This document shows, in pieces, positions 23,689 through 32,082 of a stretch of DNA of 36,725 bases. The notes under the pieces are model-generated. The model was not told where the DNA came from and did not search any database. It was given only the letters and a program-made list of their open reading frames with translations. The stretch lies in the NCBI GenBank assembly GCA_022843125.1, contig JALHOG010000055.1:1-36725 (forward strand). Reading direction: 5' to 3'. Each line of letters starts with the position of its first letter. Positions within the stretch are counted from its first letter, which is position 1. The position numbers were made by a program, and so were the translations under genes. The DNA comes from Ilumatobacteraceae bacterium (GTDB taxonomy: Bacteria; Actinomycetota; Acidimicrobiia; Acidimicrobiales; Ilumatobacteraceae).

Positions 23689-24573
23689 GTGAACGTCACA
23701 CGAACGACAGACGCCGCCACCCGGCCAGGGCCCACCCCGCTCGACGACTACGAGTTCGATCTGCGCGGCTTCGTGGTGATCCGGGGCGCGCTCTCGCCCG
23801 ACGAGGTCGCTGCGCTGAACGACGCGTACGACCGCTTCCCCCAGCTCGCCAACGGCGAGTGGTACGGCAACGCACAGCGTCGCGACTACACCGCCGACAC
23901 CGGGTTCGAGCTGCACAACGTGCTCGATTGCGGCGACCCGGCGTTCGACGTGCTGATCGACCATCCGTCGTGGGTCCACCACGCCCGCCACTGGGCCGGC
24001 GAGGAGGGGACCTATGTCCAGGGCGTCATGATCGACGAAGCAGTCGCGACGATCCGCGAGGCCGGGGGGCACCATCCGGTGCACTCGGGGGGTCACGACG
24101 CGTCGATCCGCACCCAGTTCGGCTATCGCAACGGCCGCTTCCGGTGCGGCCAACTGAACGTGCTCGTGACGCTCCGCGACATCGGCCCGGGCGACGGCCC
24201 CACGATGATCGTGCCCGGCAGCCACAAGCAGAACCTCTCGCACCCGCTCATCGGCGACTACGCCCGCGGCGACCGGATGGACGAACTCCCGTGGGCCGAA
24301 CCCGTCCACGCGAAGGCGGGCGACGCTCTGCTCTTCGTCGATGCGTGCCTCCATGGCGGGTCGAGCCGGACGAACGCGGGCGAGCGCCGCGTGATCATCC
24401 TGCGCTACGGCCCGCCGTGGTCGCGCCCCCGCTTCGGCTACACCCTCAGCGACGAGTTGCTCGCCCGCCTCACCCCCGAGCGGCGGACGATCATGCAACC
24501 GATGCCACCCCACGAGCAAGGCAGCACCCGAGTCCCCCGCGACCTCCACAGCGAGTACCGCACCGAACCGTGA
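23689..24573 (+). CDS. PhyH (phytanoyl-CoA dioxygenase) family Fe(II)/2-oxoglutarate oxygenase
   Basis: The 294-residue product has the PhyH pattern: FVVIRGALSPDEVAALNDAYDRF near the N-terminus, a substrate segment at ~125 (HPVHSGGHDASIRTQFGY), then RCGQLNVLVTLRDIGPGDGPTMIVPGSHKQNL (~160-190). The distal His and the 2-oxoglutarate-binding Arg sit in LHGGSSRTNAGERRVIIL (~223-241). The first metal His-x-Asp is not in its usual clear form; HD in SGGHDAS is a candidate. The substrate is unknown. GTG 23689 has no ribosome-binding site, and a four-codon ATG frame (23681-23692) overlaps it. The gene shares the operator with the DeoR gene, which ties it to galactoside use. Its stop codon lies inside a 68-bp palindrome. 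Confidence 0.88.
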   Translation: MNVTRTTDAATRPGPTPLDDYEFDLRGFVVIRGALSPDEVAALNDAYDRFPQLANGEWYGNAQRRDYTADTGFELHNVLDCGDPAFDVLIDHPSWVHHARHWAGEEGTYVQGVMIDEAVATIREAGGHHPVHSGGHDASIRTQFGYRNGRFRCGQLNVLVTLRDIGPGDGPTMIVPGSHKQNLSHPLIGDYARGDRMDELPWAEPVHAKAGDALLFVDACLHGGSSRTNAGERRVIILRYGPPWSRPRFGYTLSDELLARLTPERRTIMQPMPPHEQGSTRVPRDLHSEYRTEP

Positions 24574-24636
24574 CGGAATGGGTCAGACCAACTCCGTCAC
24601 AGCTGTGACGGAGTTGGTCTGACCCATTCCGTCACG
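24569..24636. repeat. 68-bp perfect palindrome with no loop
   Basis: Positions 24569-24602 are the exact reverse complement of 24603-24636: 34-bp arms, no mismatch, CAGCTG at the centre. It starts four bases before the end of the dioxygenase gene, includes that gene's TGA, and ends 15 bp before the alpha-galactosidase ATG. Each arm carries GGGTCAGACC flanked by GACGGA and CTCCGTC. GGGTCAGACC-like cores are known from REP-type repeats. In RNA it would form a very stable hairpin and could terminate or process the transcript. Confidence 0.85.
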
Positions 24637-24651
24637 CGGCAGACTGGCGCG

Positions 24652-26739
24652 ATGATCCATCTGCGTGGGCGGCACAGTGACGTCGTCGTCGATCTGGTGT
24701 CGGGGGCTCCGACGATCGTCCACTGGGGCGCACCGCTCACGGGCTCGATCCCGGCTGCCGCTCTCGAACGACCGATCGTCGGCGGCTCGGCCGACGTGGT
24801 GGCGCCGGTGTCGATCGTGCCGGAGCACGCGGCTGGGTTCACCGGCCGGCCCGGCCTGCTCGGACACCGCCGACGGGGCGGCCACTGGGCACCGAGGTTC
24901 TCGCCGGTCGCTCACGAGCTCGACGGTGCGCGTCTCGTCGTGCACGCCCGCGACGCGGTCGCCGGGCTCACCCTCGCCGTGACGATCGAGCTCGACGAGG
25001 CGCTCGTGGTCTCGGCCGAGCTCACCAACGACGGTCCCGACCGCTACCTGCTCGACGCGCTGACGATCACTCTGCCCGTCCCCCAGCACGCCGCCGAGCT
25101 CGGCTCGTTCGAGGGCCGCTGGACGCGCGAGCTCCACCCGGTCCGGCGGCCGTGGTCGAGCGGCGCCCACCTCGTCGAGAACCGTCGCGGCCGCACCTCG
25201 CACGAGTACCCGCCGCTCGTGTTCGCCGGCACTCCCGGCTACGGCGAATGGGACGGCGCCGTGTGGGGCGCTCACCTGGCGTGGAGCGCGAATCACGTGG
25301 TGCTCGCCGAGCGGCTTCCCGACGGCCGCCGCTACCTGCAGCTCGGCGAACTGCTGCACCCCGGCGAGATCTCGCTCGAGCCGGGAGAGTCGTACCGCAC
25401 CCCGGAGGTGGTCGCGGTCCACAGCGATGCCGGCCTCACCGCGGCCACACAGCAGTTCCACCGCCATCTCCGGGCGCGCGCCACCCACCCCACCACACCT
25501 CGGCCCGTGCTGGTCAACACGTGGGAGGCGGTCTACTTCGACCACGACCTCGACACGCTGAAGGCGCTCGCCGAGCGAGCGGCGCGGGTGGGCATCGAGC
25601 GCTTCGTGCTCGACGACGGTTGGTTCGGGTCGAGGCGCGACGACACGTCGGGCCTGGGTGACTGGGTGGTGTCCGCCCAGGCGCACCCGGGCGGCCTCGC
25701 ACCGCTCGTCGACCACGTCCGCGCGCTCGGGATGGAGTTCGGGATCTGGGTCGAACCCGAGATGGTCAACCCCGACAGCGACCTCTACCGCGCCCACCCG
25801 GAGTGGGCGCTCACCACCGACGGCTACGAGCCGGTGCTGTCGCGCAACCAGCTCGTGCTCGACCTCGCCCAGCCGGGCGCCTTCGAGCACGTCCTCACCC
25901 AGCTCGACGCGCTGCTCGACGACCACGACATCGCGTTCGTGAAGTGGGACATGAACCGCGATCACATCGCCGGGTCGGGCGTCGGCGGCGCGGCCGGCAC
26001 ACATGCGCAGACGGTCGCGCTGTACCGGCTGCTCGACGAGTTGCGCGAGCGTCACCCGTTGGTCGAGATCGAGTCGTGCTCCTCGGGCGGGGCGCGCATC
26101 GACCACGAGATCCTCAAGCGGACCGAGCGCGTCTGGACGAGCGACTGCAACGATGCGCTCGAACGCCAGACCATCCAGCGTGGCGCCTCGATGCTGATCC
26201 CGCCCGAGCTGATGGGTGCGCACATCGGGCCACCGACGTCGCACACCACCCGCCGCACGCACAGCCTCGCGTTCCGCGCCGCCACCGCGCTGTTCGGTCA
26301 CCTCGGCGTCGAGTGGAACCTGCTCTCCCTCGACGACGGCGAGCTCGACGCGCTGGGCGAGGTGATCGCGCTCCACCGGCGTCTGCGCCCCCTGCTGCAC
26401 GGCGGCGACGTCGTCCGTTTCGACACCGAGCCCGGCGCGATCGCGCACGGCGTCTACGCGGTCGAGCGCGACGAGGCAATCGTGTCGTACGCCCAGGTGG
26501 CGTCGGCGCTCAGCCTCACTCCCCCGCCGTTCCGGCTGCCCGGTCTCGATGACGATCGCACCTACCGCGTGGAACACCTGCGGCTGCCGGGCGAGCGTTT
26601 CGGCCCGGCTCGCACCCATCCGGCGTGGGTGTCGAACGGCGTCGAGATGACGGGCGCCGACCTCGCGTCCGTCGGCCTGCAGCTCCCGTCGCTCAACCCG
26701 GAGACCGCGATCCTGCTGCACCTGACCAGCACGTCCTGA
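24652..26739 (+). CDS. Alpha-galactosidase, GH36
   Basis: The enzyme releases alpha-linked galactose (melibiose, raffinose type). The 695-residue product has the GH36 layout: N-terminal beta-sandwich (1-~280), TIM barrel (~285-600) with FVLDDGWFGSRRDD at ~320, MEFGIWVEPEMVNPDSDLYRAHPEW at ~363-387, and a C-terminal sheet. The nucleophile Asp is in FVKWDMNRDH (~431). The acid/base Asp is in WTSDCNDALER (~497), where Cys-Asn replaces the commoner Asn-Thr. CSSGGARID precedes it. No signal peptide, so it is intracellular. The ATG has no ribosome-binding site and lies 15 bp after the palindrome. It follows the dioxygenase gene on the same strand. Confidence 0.95.
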   Translation: MIHLRGRHSDVVVDLVSGAPTIVHWGAPLTGSIPAAALERPIVGGSADVVAPVSIVPEHAAGFTGRPGLLGHRRRGGHWAPRFSPVAHELDGARLVVHARDAVAGLTLAVTIELDEALVVSAELTNDGPDRYLLDALTITLPVPQHAAELGSFEGRWTRELHPVRRPWSSGAHLVENRRGRTSHEYPPLVFAGTPGYGEWDGAVWGAHLAWSANHVVLAERLPDGRRYLQLGELLHPGEISLEPGESYRTPEVVAVHSDAGLTAATQQFHRHLRARATHPTTPRPVLVNTWEAVYFDHDLDTLKALAERAARVGIERFVLDDGWFGSRRDDTSGLGDWVVSAQAHPGGLAPLVDHVRALGMEFGIWVEPEMVNPDSDLYRAHPEWALTTDGYEPVLSRNQLVLDLAQPGAFEHVLTQLDALLDDHDIAFVKWDMNRDHIAGSGVGGAAGTHAQTVALYRLLDELRERHPLVEIESCSSGGARIDHEILKRTERVWTSDCNDALERQTIQRGASMLIPPELMGAHIGPPTSHTTRRTHSLAFRAATALFGHLGVEWNLLSLDDGELDALGEVIALHRRLRPLLHGGDVVRFDTEPGAIAHGVYAVERDEAIVSYAQVASALSLTPPPFRLPGLDDDRTYRVEHLRLPGERFGPARTHPAWVSNGVEMTGADLASVGLQLPSLNPETAILLHLTSTS

Positions 26740-26808
26740 CCGCGACCTCCTGACCGCCACGTCCTGAACGCCGCGGCGGCCCGTGATCGTGGCCGGAATC
26801 GTGGGATC

Positions 26809-26823
26809 GGCGTCGTTGACGCC
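26809..26823. promoter_or_regulatory. Short inverted repeat upstream of the GlxA-type regulator
   Basis: GGCGTC-GTT-GACGCC, perfect 6-bp arms, 27 bp before the GTG start of the AraC-type regulator. A possible operator for autoregulation; the evidence is only symmetry and position. Confidence 0.3.
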
Positions 26824-26850
26824 AACCCCGTCCGGCGCCACGATGGCCGG

Positions 26851-27864
26851 GTGACACCGTCCACCGCTCCCGTCGACGTCGTGTTCCTCGCGTTCGACGG
26901 GATCCAGGCGCTCGACGTGACCGGGCCGTGGGAGGTGTTCCACGGAGCGAACGGCGTGCTCGCCGACGAAGCGCAGGAGCGGCCGCGGTACCGGCTCACG
27001 CTGTGCTCGACCGACGGGCGGATGATCGAGACCGAGAGCGGGCTGTCACTCGCAACCCAGCCGCTCGCGAGCGCCCCGCGGCCACACACCCTCGTGATCC
27101 CGGGAGGGTTCGGCGCGTTCACCGCGATCGACGACCCCGCGCTGATCGACGGCGTCCGCCGGTCGGCCGGCCGGGCCGAACGGATCGTCACCGTGTGCAC
27201 CGGATCGTTCGTGGCGTCGGCGGCCGGGCTCTGCGACGGACGACGCGTCGCCACGCACTGGGCGCGGGCGGGGATGATCCGCCGCCGCTTCCCCGCGGTC
27301 GAGGTGGACCCCGATCCGATCCACATCCGCGACGGAGACCTGTGGTCGTCGGCCGGTGTCACCGCAGGGATCGATCTCGCCCTGGCGATCGTCGAGCACG
27401 ACCATTCCGCCGAGGTCGCGCAGGTGGTCGCCCGCTGGCTCGTCATGTTCCTCCGCCGACCGGGCGGCCAGAGCCAGTTCGCGACTCCGGTGTGGACCGA
27501 ACGGGCGGAGTTCGAACCGGTGCGGCAGGCGCAGGACCTGATCGACGCCGACCCGGGCGCCGACCACCGTGTGCCGGTGCTCGCGGCCACCGTCGGCATG
27601 AGCGAGCGCCACTTCACCCGCTGCTTCACCGAGCAGACCGGCGTCAGCCCGGCGCGGTACGTGAGCGCCGTCCGTGTCGAGGCCGCACGCCGCGCGCTGG
27701 AGACGACGAACCAGACGGTCGAAGCGATCGCCCGCGGCTGCGGGTTCGGCACAGCGGAGACGATGCGCCGCACCTTCGTCCGCCAGCTCGGCACCGCACC
27801 CGATCAGTACCGCAGTCGCTTCCGCACACGGCCGGTGGAACCGCCGATGCCCACGCCGGCGTGA
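26851..27864 (+). CDS. GlxA-family transcriptional regulator (DJ-1/PfpI plus AraC HTH)
   Basis: The 337-residue product joins a DJ-1/PfpI-like domain (about 8-195) to an AraC DNA-binding domain (about 230-325). The first has VFLAFDGIQALDVTGPWEVF, the HTLVIPGG strand and the nucleophile-elbow Cys in VTVCTGSFVASAAGLCDGRRVATHW (~115). The second has two HTH motifs (VLAATVGMSERHFTRCFTEQTGVSPARYV and VEAIARGCGFGTAETMRRTF). Such proteins sense small molecules through the first domain and usually activate a nearby gene. The closest candidate is the second DJ-1 protein 43 bp downstream. The start is GTG 26851, without a clear ribosome-binding site. Confidence 0.93.
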   Translation: MTPSTAPVDVVFLAFDGIQALDVTGPWEVFHGANGVLADEAQERPRYRLTLCSTDGRMIETESGLSLATQPLASAPRPHTLVIPGGFGAFTAIDDPALIDGVRRSAGRAERIVTVCTGSFVASAAGLCDGRRVATHWARAGMIRRRFPAVEVDPDPIHIRDGDLWSSAGVTAGIDLALAIVEHDHSAEVAQVVARWLVMFLRRPGGQSQFATPVWTERAEFEPVRQAQDLIDADPGADHRVPVLAATVGMSERHFTRCFTEQTGVSPARYVSAVRVEAARRALETTNQTVEAIARGCGFGTAETMRRTFVRQLGTAPDQYRSRFRTRPVEPPMPTPA

Positions 27865-27907
27865 CCCGTCCCCGAATCATCGATCCGCACACAGCACTGG
27901 AGCCCGC

Positions 27908-28570
27908 ATGAACGCCCGACACCCCGACCACATCCAGGTCGCGATCCCGCTCTTCCCCCGGTTCACCGCCCTCGACGGGATCGGGCCGTACGAGGTGCTG
28001 CAGCGCATCCCCGACATCGACGTCACGTTCGTCGGGCACGAGCGCGGCGAGGTCCGATCCGAGAACGGGTTCCTCGGCATCACGTGCGACGCCACGTTCG
28101 AGGAGATGCCGCGCCCTGACATCATCGTCTTCCCCGGCGGCGTCGGTACCCGGCCGCTCGTCCGCGACGACCGCGTCCTCGACTGGGTACGCACCGCGCA
28201 CGACACGACGCGCTTCACCACGTCGGTGTGCACCGGATCGTTCGTCCTCGCCGCCGCAGGGCTGCTCGACGGGCTCACGGCGACCACGTACTGGTCGGTG
28301 TACCCGCAGCTCGAGCGGCTCGGCGCCCGCCCGGTCGCCGACCGCGTGGTCGAGCACCTCGATCGCCGGATCATCACCGCGGCCGGGGTGTCGAGCGGCA
28401 TCGACATGGCGCTGCGTCTCGTCGAGTTGCTCTACGACCGCACCGCCGCCGAAGCGTGCCAGCTGATGATCGAGTACGACCCGCAGCCACCGTTCGATGC
28501 CGGTGCCGTCCACAAGGTCGGTGACGAGGTGCTCACCCGCGTGGCCGAGTACGGGGCGCTGCGCCAGTAG
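27908..28570 (+). CDS. DJ-1/PfpI family protein (isonitrile hydratase-like)
   Basis: The 220-residue product from ATG 27908 is a stand-alone DJ-1 domain: IQVAIPLFPRFTALDGIGPYEVLQRI, DIIVFPGGVGTRPLV and the elbow Cys in TTSVCTGSFVLAAAGLLDGLTATTYW (~108). SSGIDMALRLVELL follows at ~165. The pattern matches the isocyanide (isonitrile) hydratase branch more than proteases or glyoxalases, but enzymes of this superfamily cannot be told apart by eye. It is 43 bp after the GlxA-type gene and shares its domain order, so the two may be regulator and target. Cytoplasmic. Confidence 0.85.
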   Translation: MNARHPDHIQVAIPLFPRFTALDGIGPYEVLQRIPDIDVTFVGHERGEVRSENGFLGITCDATFEEMPRPDIIVFPGGVGTRPLVRDDRVLDWVRTAHDTTRFTTSVCTGSFVLAAAGLLDGLTATTYWSVYPQLERLGARPVADRVVEHLDRRIITAAGVSSGIDMALRLVELLYDRTAAEACQLMIEYDPQPPFDAGAVHKVGDEVLTRVAEYGALRQ

Positions 28571-28690
28571 CTCGCCGGGCGTCCGGGCCGGGTGGGGCCG
28601 ATCGGCACTACCGCCGCGCTTCGGGTCGCGCGCACGATGGATCGTGGATTCGGGGGCCCGACCCTCAGGCTCCCGGGAAAGGAGCTGGTC

Positions 28691-30187
28691 ATGAGATCCT
28701 CACGAATCGCGGCGCTCGTCGTCGGCTGCCTGGTCGTCGTCCCGGGCATCGGCATGCTCGCCGGCGGTGGCGTGCTCGGCGTGGCGTCGCTGGTTGCCCG
28801 CGATGATCAGGGCTACTTCGACACCACGATCGACCGGATCGCATCCGACACGGTGGCCGTCACCTCCGACGAAGTGACGTTCGCGACCGAACCGGGCTCG
28901 CCCGACTGGGTGATGGACCGGCTCGACATCGACCTCCGGCTGCGGGCGACCTCTGCGACCGAACGCCCCCTGTTCATCGGTGTGGCGCGCAGCGCCGACG
29001 TCGATGCCTACCTCGCGGGCGTCGCCCACGACCAGGTCGCCGAGATCCGCGACGGACTGGAACCGGTGTACGAACGGCAGGTCGGGGCGATCACCGCGGT
29101 CGCTGCACCGACCGAACGCGACATCTGGGTCGCACGCGCCACCGGACCGGGCGAACAGGAACTGACCTGGGCGGCGGAGGGTGGCCGTTGGACCGCCGTC
29201 GTGATGAACGCAGACGGCTCGCCCGGCGTCCGCGCCGACGTCAACGTCGGCGTGAAGGCCGGGTTCGTGGTCCCGCTGGCCGTGACGCTCGTCGCGATCG
29301 GCGTCGTGTTGACGGCGATCGGCGTCGGGCTGATCGTGTTCGGCGCCCGCGGCGCACGGCGTGACGACGGGTCCGAGCAGGAGCAACCGGGGGACGGCTC
29401 GGGTACACCGCTGTTCGCCCCGCCGATCGGCTTCGCGGCGCCGCCCGAACCACAGCCGGTCGCGGTCGGACCGGTGCAGATCAACGCCGCGCTCGACCCG
29501 GCGCTGTCGCGCTGGCAGTGGCTGGTGAAGTGGTTCCTCGCAATCCCGCACTTCATCGTGCTGGCGTTCCTGTGGCTCGCGTTCGCAGTGACGACGATCG
29601 TGGCGTTCTTCTCGATCCTGTTCACGAGTCGGTATCCGCACAGCCTCTTCGACTTCAACGTCGGTGTGCTGCGCTGGACGTGGCGCGTGCAGTACTACGC
29701 GACCAGCGGCGGCCTGGGCACCGACCGGTACCCGCCGTTCAGCCTCGGTCGCCATCCCGAGTACCCGGCGGTGCTCGACATAGCGGAGCCGGCGCACTTG
29801 TCGCGCGGGCTCGTGCTCGTGAAGTCGTGGCTGCTCGCCCTGCCGCACCTGGCGCTGCTCGGCGTCCTGACGGGCGGCGTCGCCTGGGTGGGCGACGAGG
29901 GAGCCGGCTACGGCGGTTTCAGCGCGCTCGGTCTCCTCGTCCTGTTCGCGGCCGTCGCACTGCTGTTCACCGGCCGCTACCCACGGCCGATGTTCGATCT
30001 GATCATCGGGCTCAACCGGTGGCTGTACCGGGTGATCGCCTACGTGGCCCTGATGACCGACGAGTACCCGCCGTTCCGTCTCGATCAGGGCGGCACCGAA
30101 CCCGGACCGGCGCGACCGACGCCACCGACGATGCCCGGCGCCCCGACGCCCACCGCCGTCGGCGAGCGAATCCTCGTCGACGCCTGA
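28691..30187 (+). CDS. DUF4389 domain membrane protein
   Basis: The 498-residue product starts at ATG 28691 with AAAGGAG 6 nt upstream. Residues 1-35 form a first membrane helix. An extracytoplasmic domain (about 36-195) follows, then a second helix (FVVPLAVTLVAIGVVLTAIGVGLIVFG). A Gly/Pro-rich linker leads to the DUF4389 part (about 275-470), with four more helices. It contains two copies of a motif: SRYPHSLFDFNVGVLRWTWRVQYYA...DRYPPF and GRYPRPMFDLIIGLNRWLYRVIAYV...DEYPPF. The family's function is unknown. It stands alone, with the GH36 and DJ-1 genes upstream and a strong convergent terminator downstream. Confidence 0.88.
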   Translation: MRSSRIAALVVGCLVVVPGIGMLAGGGVLGVASLVARDDQGYFDTTIDRIASDTVAVTSDEVTFATEPGSPDWVMDRLDIDLRLRATSATERPLFIGVARSADVDAYLAGVAHDQVAEIRDGLEPVYERQVGAITAVAAPTERDIWVARATGPGEQELTWAAEGGRWTAVVMNADGSPGVRADVNVGVKAGFVVPLAVTLVAIGVVLTAIGVGLIVFGARGARRDDGSEQEQPGDGSGTPLFAPPIGFAAPPEPQPVAVGPVQINAALDPALSRWQWLVKWFLAIPHFIVLAFLWLAFAVTTIVAFFSILFTSRYPHSLFDFNVGVLRWTWRVQYYATSGGLGTDRYPPFSLGRHPEYPAVLDIAEPAHLSRGLVLVKSWLLALPHLALLGVLTGGVAWVGDEGAGYGGFSALGLLVLFAAVALLFTGRYPRPMFDLIIGLNRWLYRVIAYVALMTDEYPPFRLDQGGTEPGPARPTPPTMPGAPTPTAVGERILVDA

Positions 30188-30196
30188 CCTGCCTGC

Positions 30197-30225
30197 GCAC
30201 CTCCGGTCACGGTCACCGGAGGTGC
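30197..30225. terminator. Bidirectional terminator between convergent genes
   Basis: GCACCTCCGGT and ACCGGAGGTGC make a perfect 11-bp stem with a 7-base loop. It sits 9 bp after the DUF4389 stop and 20 bp after the stop of the facing transporter gene. No T-run, as is common in GC-rich genomes. Confidence 0.75.
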
Positions 30226-30245
30226 GGTCGCGCCGGCGTGGCCGT

Positions 30246-31286
30246 TCAGTGGTCGTGCCGGTGATGCAGGTCGGGGACGTGGGGATGGGCGTGGACCATC
30301 GCCGTGTGGACGTGCGGGTGGGTGTGCCGCCCGACGCCGTCGTGATGATCGTCGTGATGATCGTGACGATGATCGTGGTGTCCGTCGTCGTGCACGTGCT
30401 CGTGGTCGTGCGCCAACGGATGATGGTGGTGCGCGTGTTCGTGACCGGATCGCAGCGACACCGCGACGCCGGCGGCGGCGAGCGCGACGGCGGCGAGTTG
30501 CACGGTGCGCACGTCGTCGCCGAGGAGCGTCCATGCGATCACCACACCGACGAACGGTGCGGTCGCAAAGATGACCTGCGCCCGTGCTGCGCCGAGGTCG
30601 CGGGCGCCCTTCACCCAGAGCGTGATCGACGCGCCATAGCCGGCGGCGCCGATCGCGAGCGCGGCGAGCACCTCACCGCCACCGGGCACCGACGCGGCGC
30701 CACCGGCGGCGAGGCCGATCGCGAGGTTCGTCCCACCGGCGACCACACCCTTCAACGCCACGACGTGCTCAGGCGCGAGCTGCTCGATGACCGCCGTCAC
30801 GCCGTTGTCCAACCCCCAGCACGCGCACGCAGCAACGATCAACAGCGCTCCCGTGTCGAGGCCGGCGCCTCGCTCCCACGAGAGCATCGCTCCGGCGATC
30901 GTGACCAACGCCGCGCTGATCAGCACACGCCGTCCGAGGTGCTCGCGGAACAGGACCGCCGCGAACACGACCGTGGCCGCGAGCTCGGTGTTGAGGAGGA
31001 TCGACGCCGTCGCTGCGCTCGTTCGGGTCAGCCCCGCCACGAGCAGCAGGGGCGCCACTGCGCCCCCGACCACGACCGCGACCGCAGCCGGTCGCCACTC
31101 GGCGCGGAGCGCTGCGGCGCTCGGTGGTCGGCGCAACACGGACGGAGCGACGGCGAGCGCAGCTCCCACATACAGCAGACCGGCCAGCACGAAGGTCGGG
31201 ACGGATCCGGCGAGCCGGCTCGCGGCGGGCGCGGCGGCGCCGAACAGCACGGCTGCGATCGAACATCGAACGACCCCGGCGCGCAT
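30246..31286 (-). CDS. EamA/DMT-family transporter with a His-rich C-terminal tail
   Basis: The 346-residue product has the ten-helix DMT layout with two EamA repeats (about 5-130 and 145-285): AGVVRCSIAAVLFGAAAPAAS near the N-terminus, and ALLIVAACACWGLDNGVTAVIEQLAPEHVVALK in the second half. After the last helix, about 65 cytoplasmic residues are extremely rich in His and Asp (HEHAHHHHPLAHDHEHVH, DHRHDHHDDHHDG, then HPHVH repeats). Such tails bind Zn, Ni or Co in metal carriers but are not a normal part of EamA proteins, which move metabolites. ATG 31286 is preferred; GTG 31304 would add six residues. Metal export is inferred from the tail only. Confidence 0.88.
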   Translation of the reverse strand: MRAGVVRCSIAAVLFGAAAPAASRLAGSVPTFVLAGLLYVGAALAVAPSVLRRPPSAAALRAEWRPAAVAVVVGGAVAPLLLVAGLTRTSAATASILLNTELAATVVFAAVLFREHLGRRVLISAALVTIAGAMLSWERGAGLDTGALLIVAACACWGLDNGVTAVIEQLAPEHVVALKGVVAGGTNLAIGLAAGGAASVPGGGEVLAALAIGAAGYGASITLWVKGARDLGAARAQVIFATAPFVGVVIAWTLLGDDVRTVQLAAVALAAAGVAVSLRSGHEHAHHHHPLAHDHEHVHDDGHHDHRHDHHDDHHDGVGRHTHPHVHTAMVHAHPHVPDLHHRHDH

Positions 31287-31524
31287 CGCCCCATTCTGTT
31301 GCACACGACGCTGCCGAACACGATGTCGACGGAACCTGTATCAGACCCCGTGCTCGCCTCCCTGTCCTCGTCGAGAGGAGTGCTCGATGGACGGACGAAC
31401 AGCAACCCACGCGACGAGACGGCGCTGCGCCGTGCGTCGGCCTCACCCCGCCGTGCCGCCGACGTTCTCCGTGGGTCGCGGACGACCGGTCGGCGGTCGC
31501 AGGGCACGAGTAGGCTCGCCGCCG

Positions 31525-32082
31525 ATGGAGTCCGCGTCCGACGCTGAGCTGGTCGAACGGATCCGCGGCGGCGACCAGCAGGCGTGGAACCAGCTCATCG
31601 ACCGCCACGGTGGTCGGGTGTGGACGGTCGCGCGCTCGCAGGGCCTCGACCGCGAGCGCGCGTCCGACGTGGTCCAGACCGTGTGGCTCAACCTGCTCCA
31701 CGGGATCGATCGGATCCGCCAACCCGATGCGATCGTCGCCTGGCTCACCACCTCGGCCCGGCGCGAGGCGATCCGGGTCGATCGGATGTCGAAGCGCGCA
31801 CTGCTCGTCGACGATGCGCGCTTCGACCGTGAGCCGGCCGGCAACGCGGCGCTCGACGACGGCGAGGTGGCGCGCCAGGACGGCGTGATCGTCCGCCAGG
31901 CCGTCGAGCAACTCGGTGGACGCTGCGCCGAACTGCTCCGACTGCTGTACTCGACCGACGAGCTCTCGTACCAGGAGATCGGCGAGCTGCTCGAGATGCC
32001 GATCGGCAGCATCGGCCCCACGCGGGCGCGCTGCCTCGATCGGCTGCGCACGCTCGCCACCGCGGAAGGACTGACCCGATGA
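31525..32082 (+). CDS. ECF-type RNA polymerase sigma factor
   Basis: The 185-residue product has sigma region 2 (AWNQLIDRHGGRVWTVARSQGLDRERASDVVQTVWLNLL, about 18-57) and region 4 (LGGRCAELLRLLYSTDELSYQEIGELLEMPIGSIGPTRARCLDRLR, about 130-175), joined by a short linker. TAGGCT at 31511-31516 followed by ATG at 31525 could be a leaderless promoter. An in-frame ATG at 31387 has a good AGAGGAG before it and would add a 46-residue Arg-rich segment unlike any sigma N-terminus, so 31525 is preferred. It overlaps the next gene by ATGA. Its target genes are unknown; the S8 protease and TPR genes are candidates by position. Confidence 0.92.
   Translation: MESASDAELVERIRGGDQQAWNQLIDRHGGRVWTVARSQGLDRERASDVVQTVWLNLLHGIDRIRQPDAIVAWLTTSARREAIRVDRMSKRALLVDDARFDREPAGNAALDDGEVARQDGVIVRQAVEQLGGRCAELLRLLYSTDELSYQEIGELLEMPIGSIGPTRARCLDRLRTLATAEGLTR

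Noticed and set aside
24583..26943. A 786-codon open frame on the minus strand
   Set aside because: Fully antisense to the GH36 gene, low complexity, no recognisable motif.
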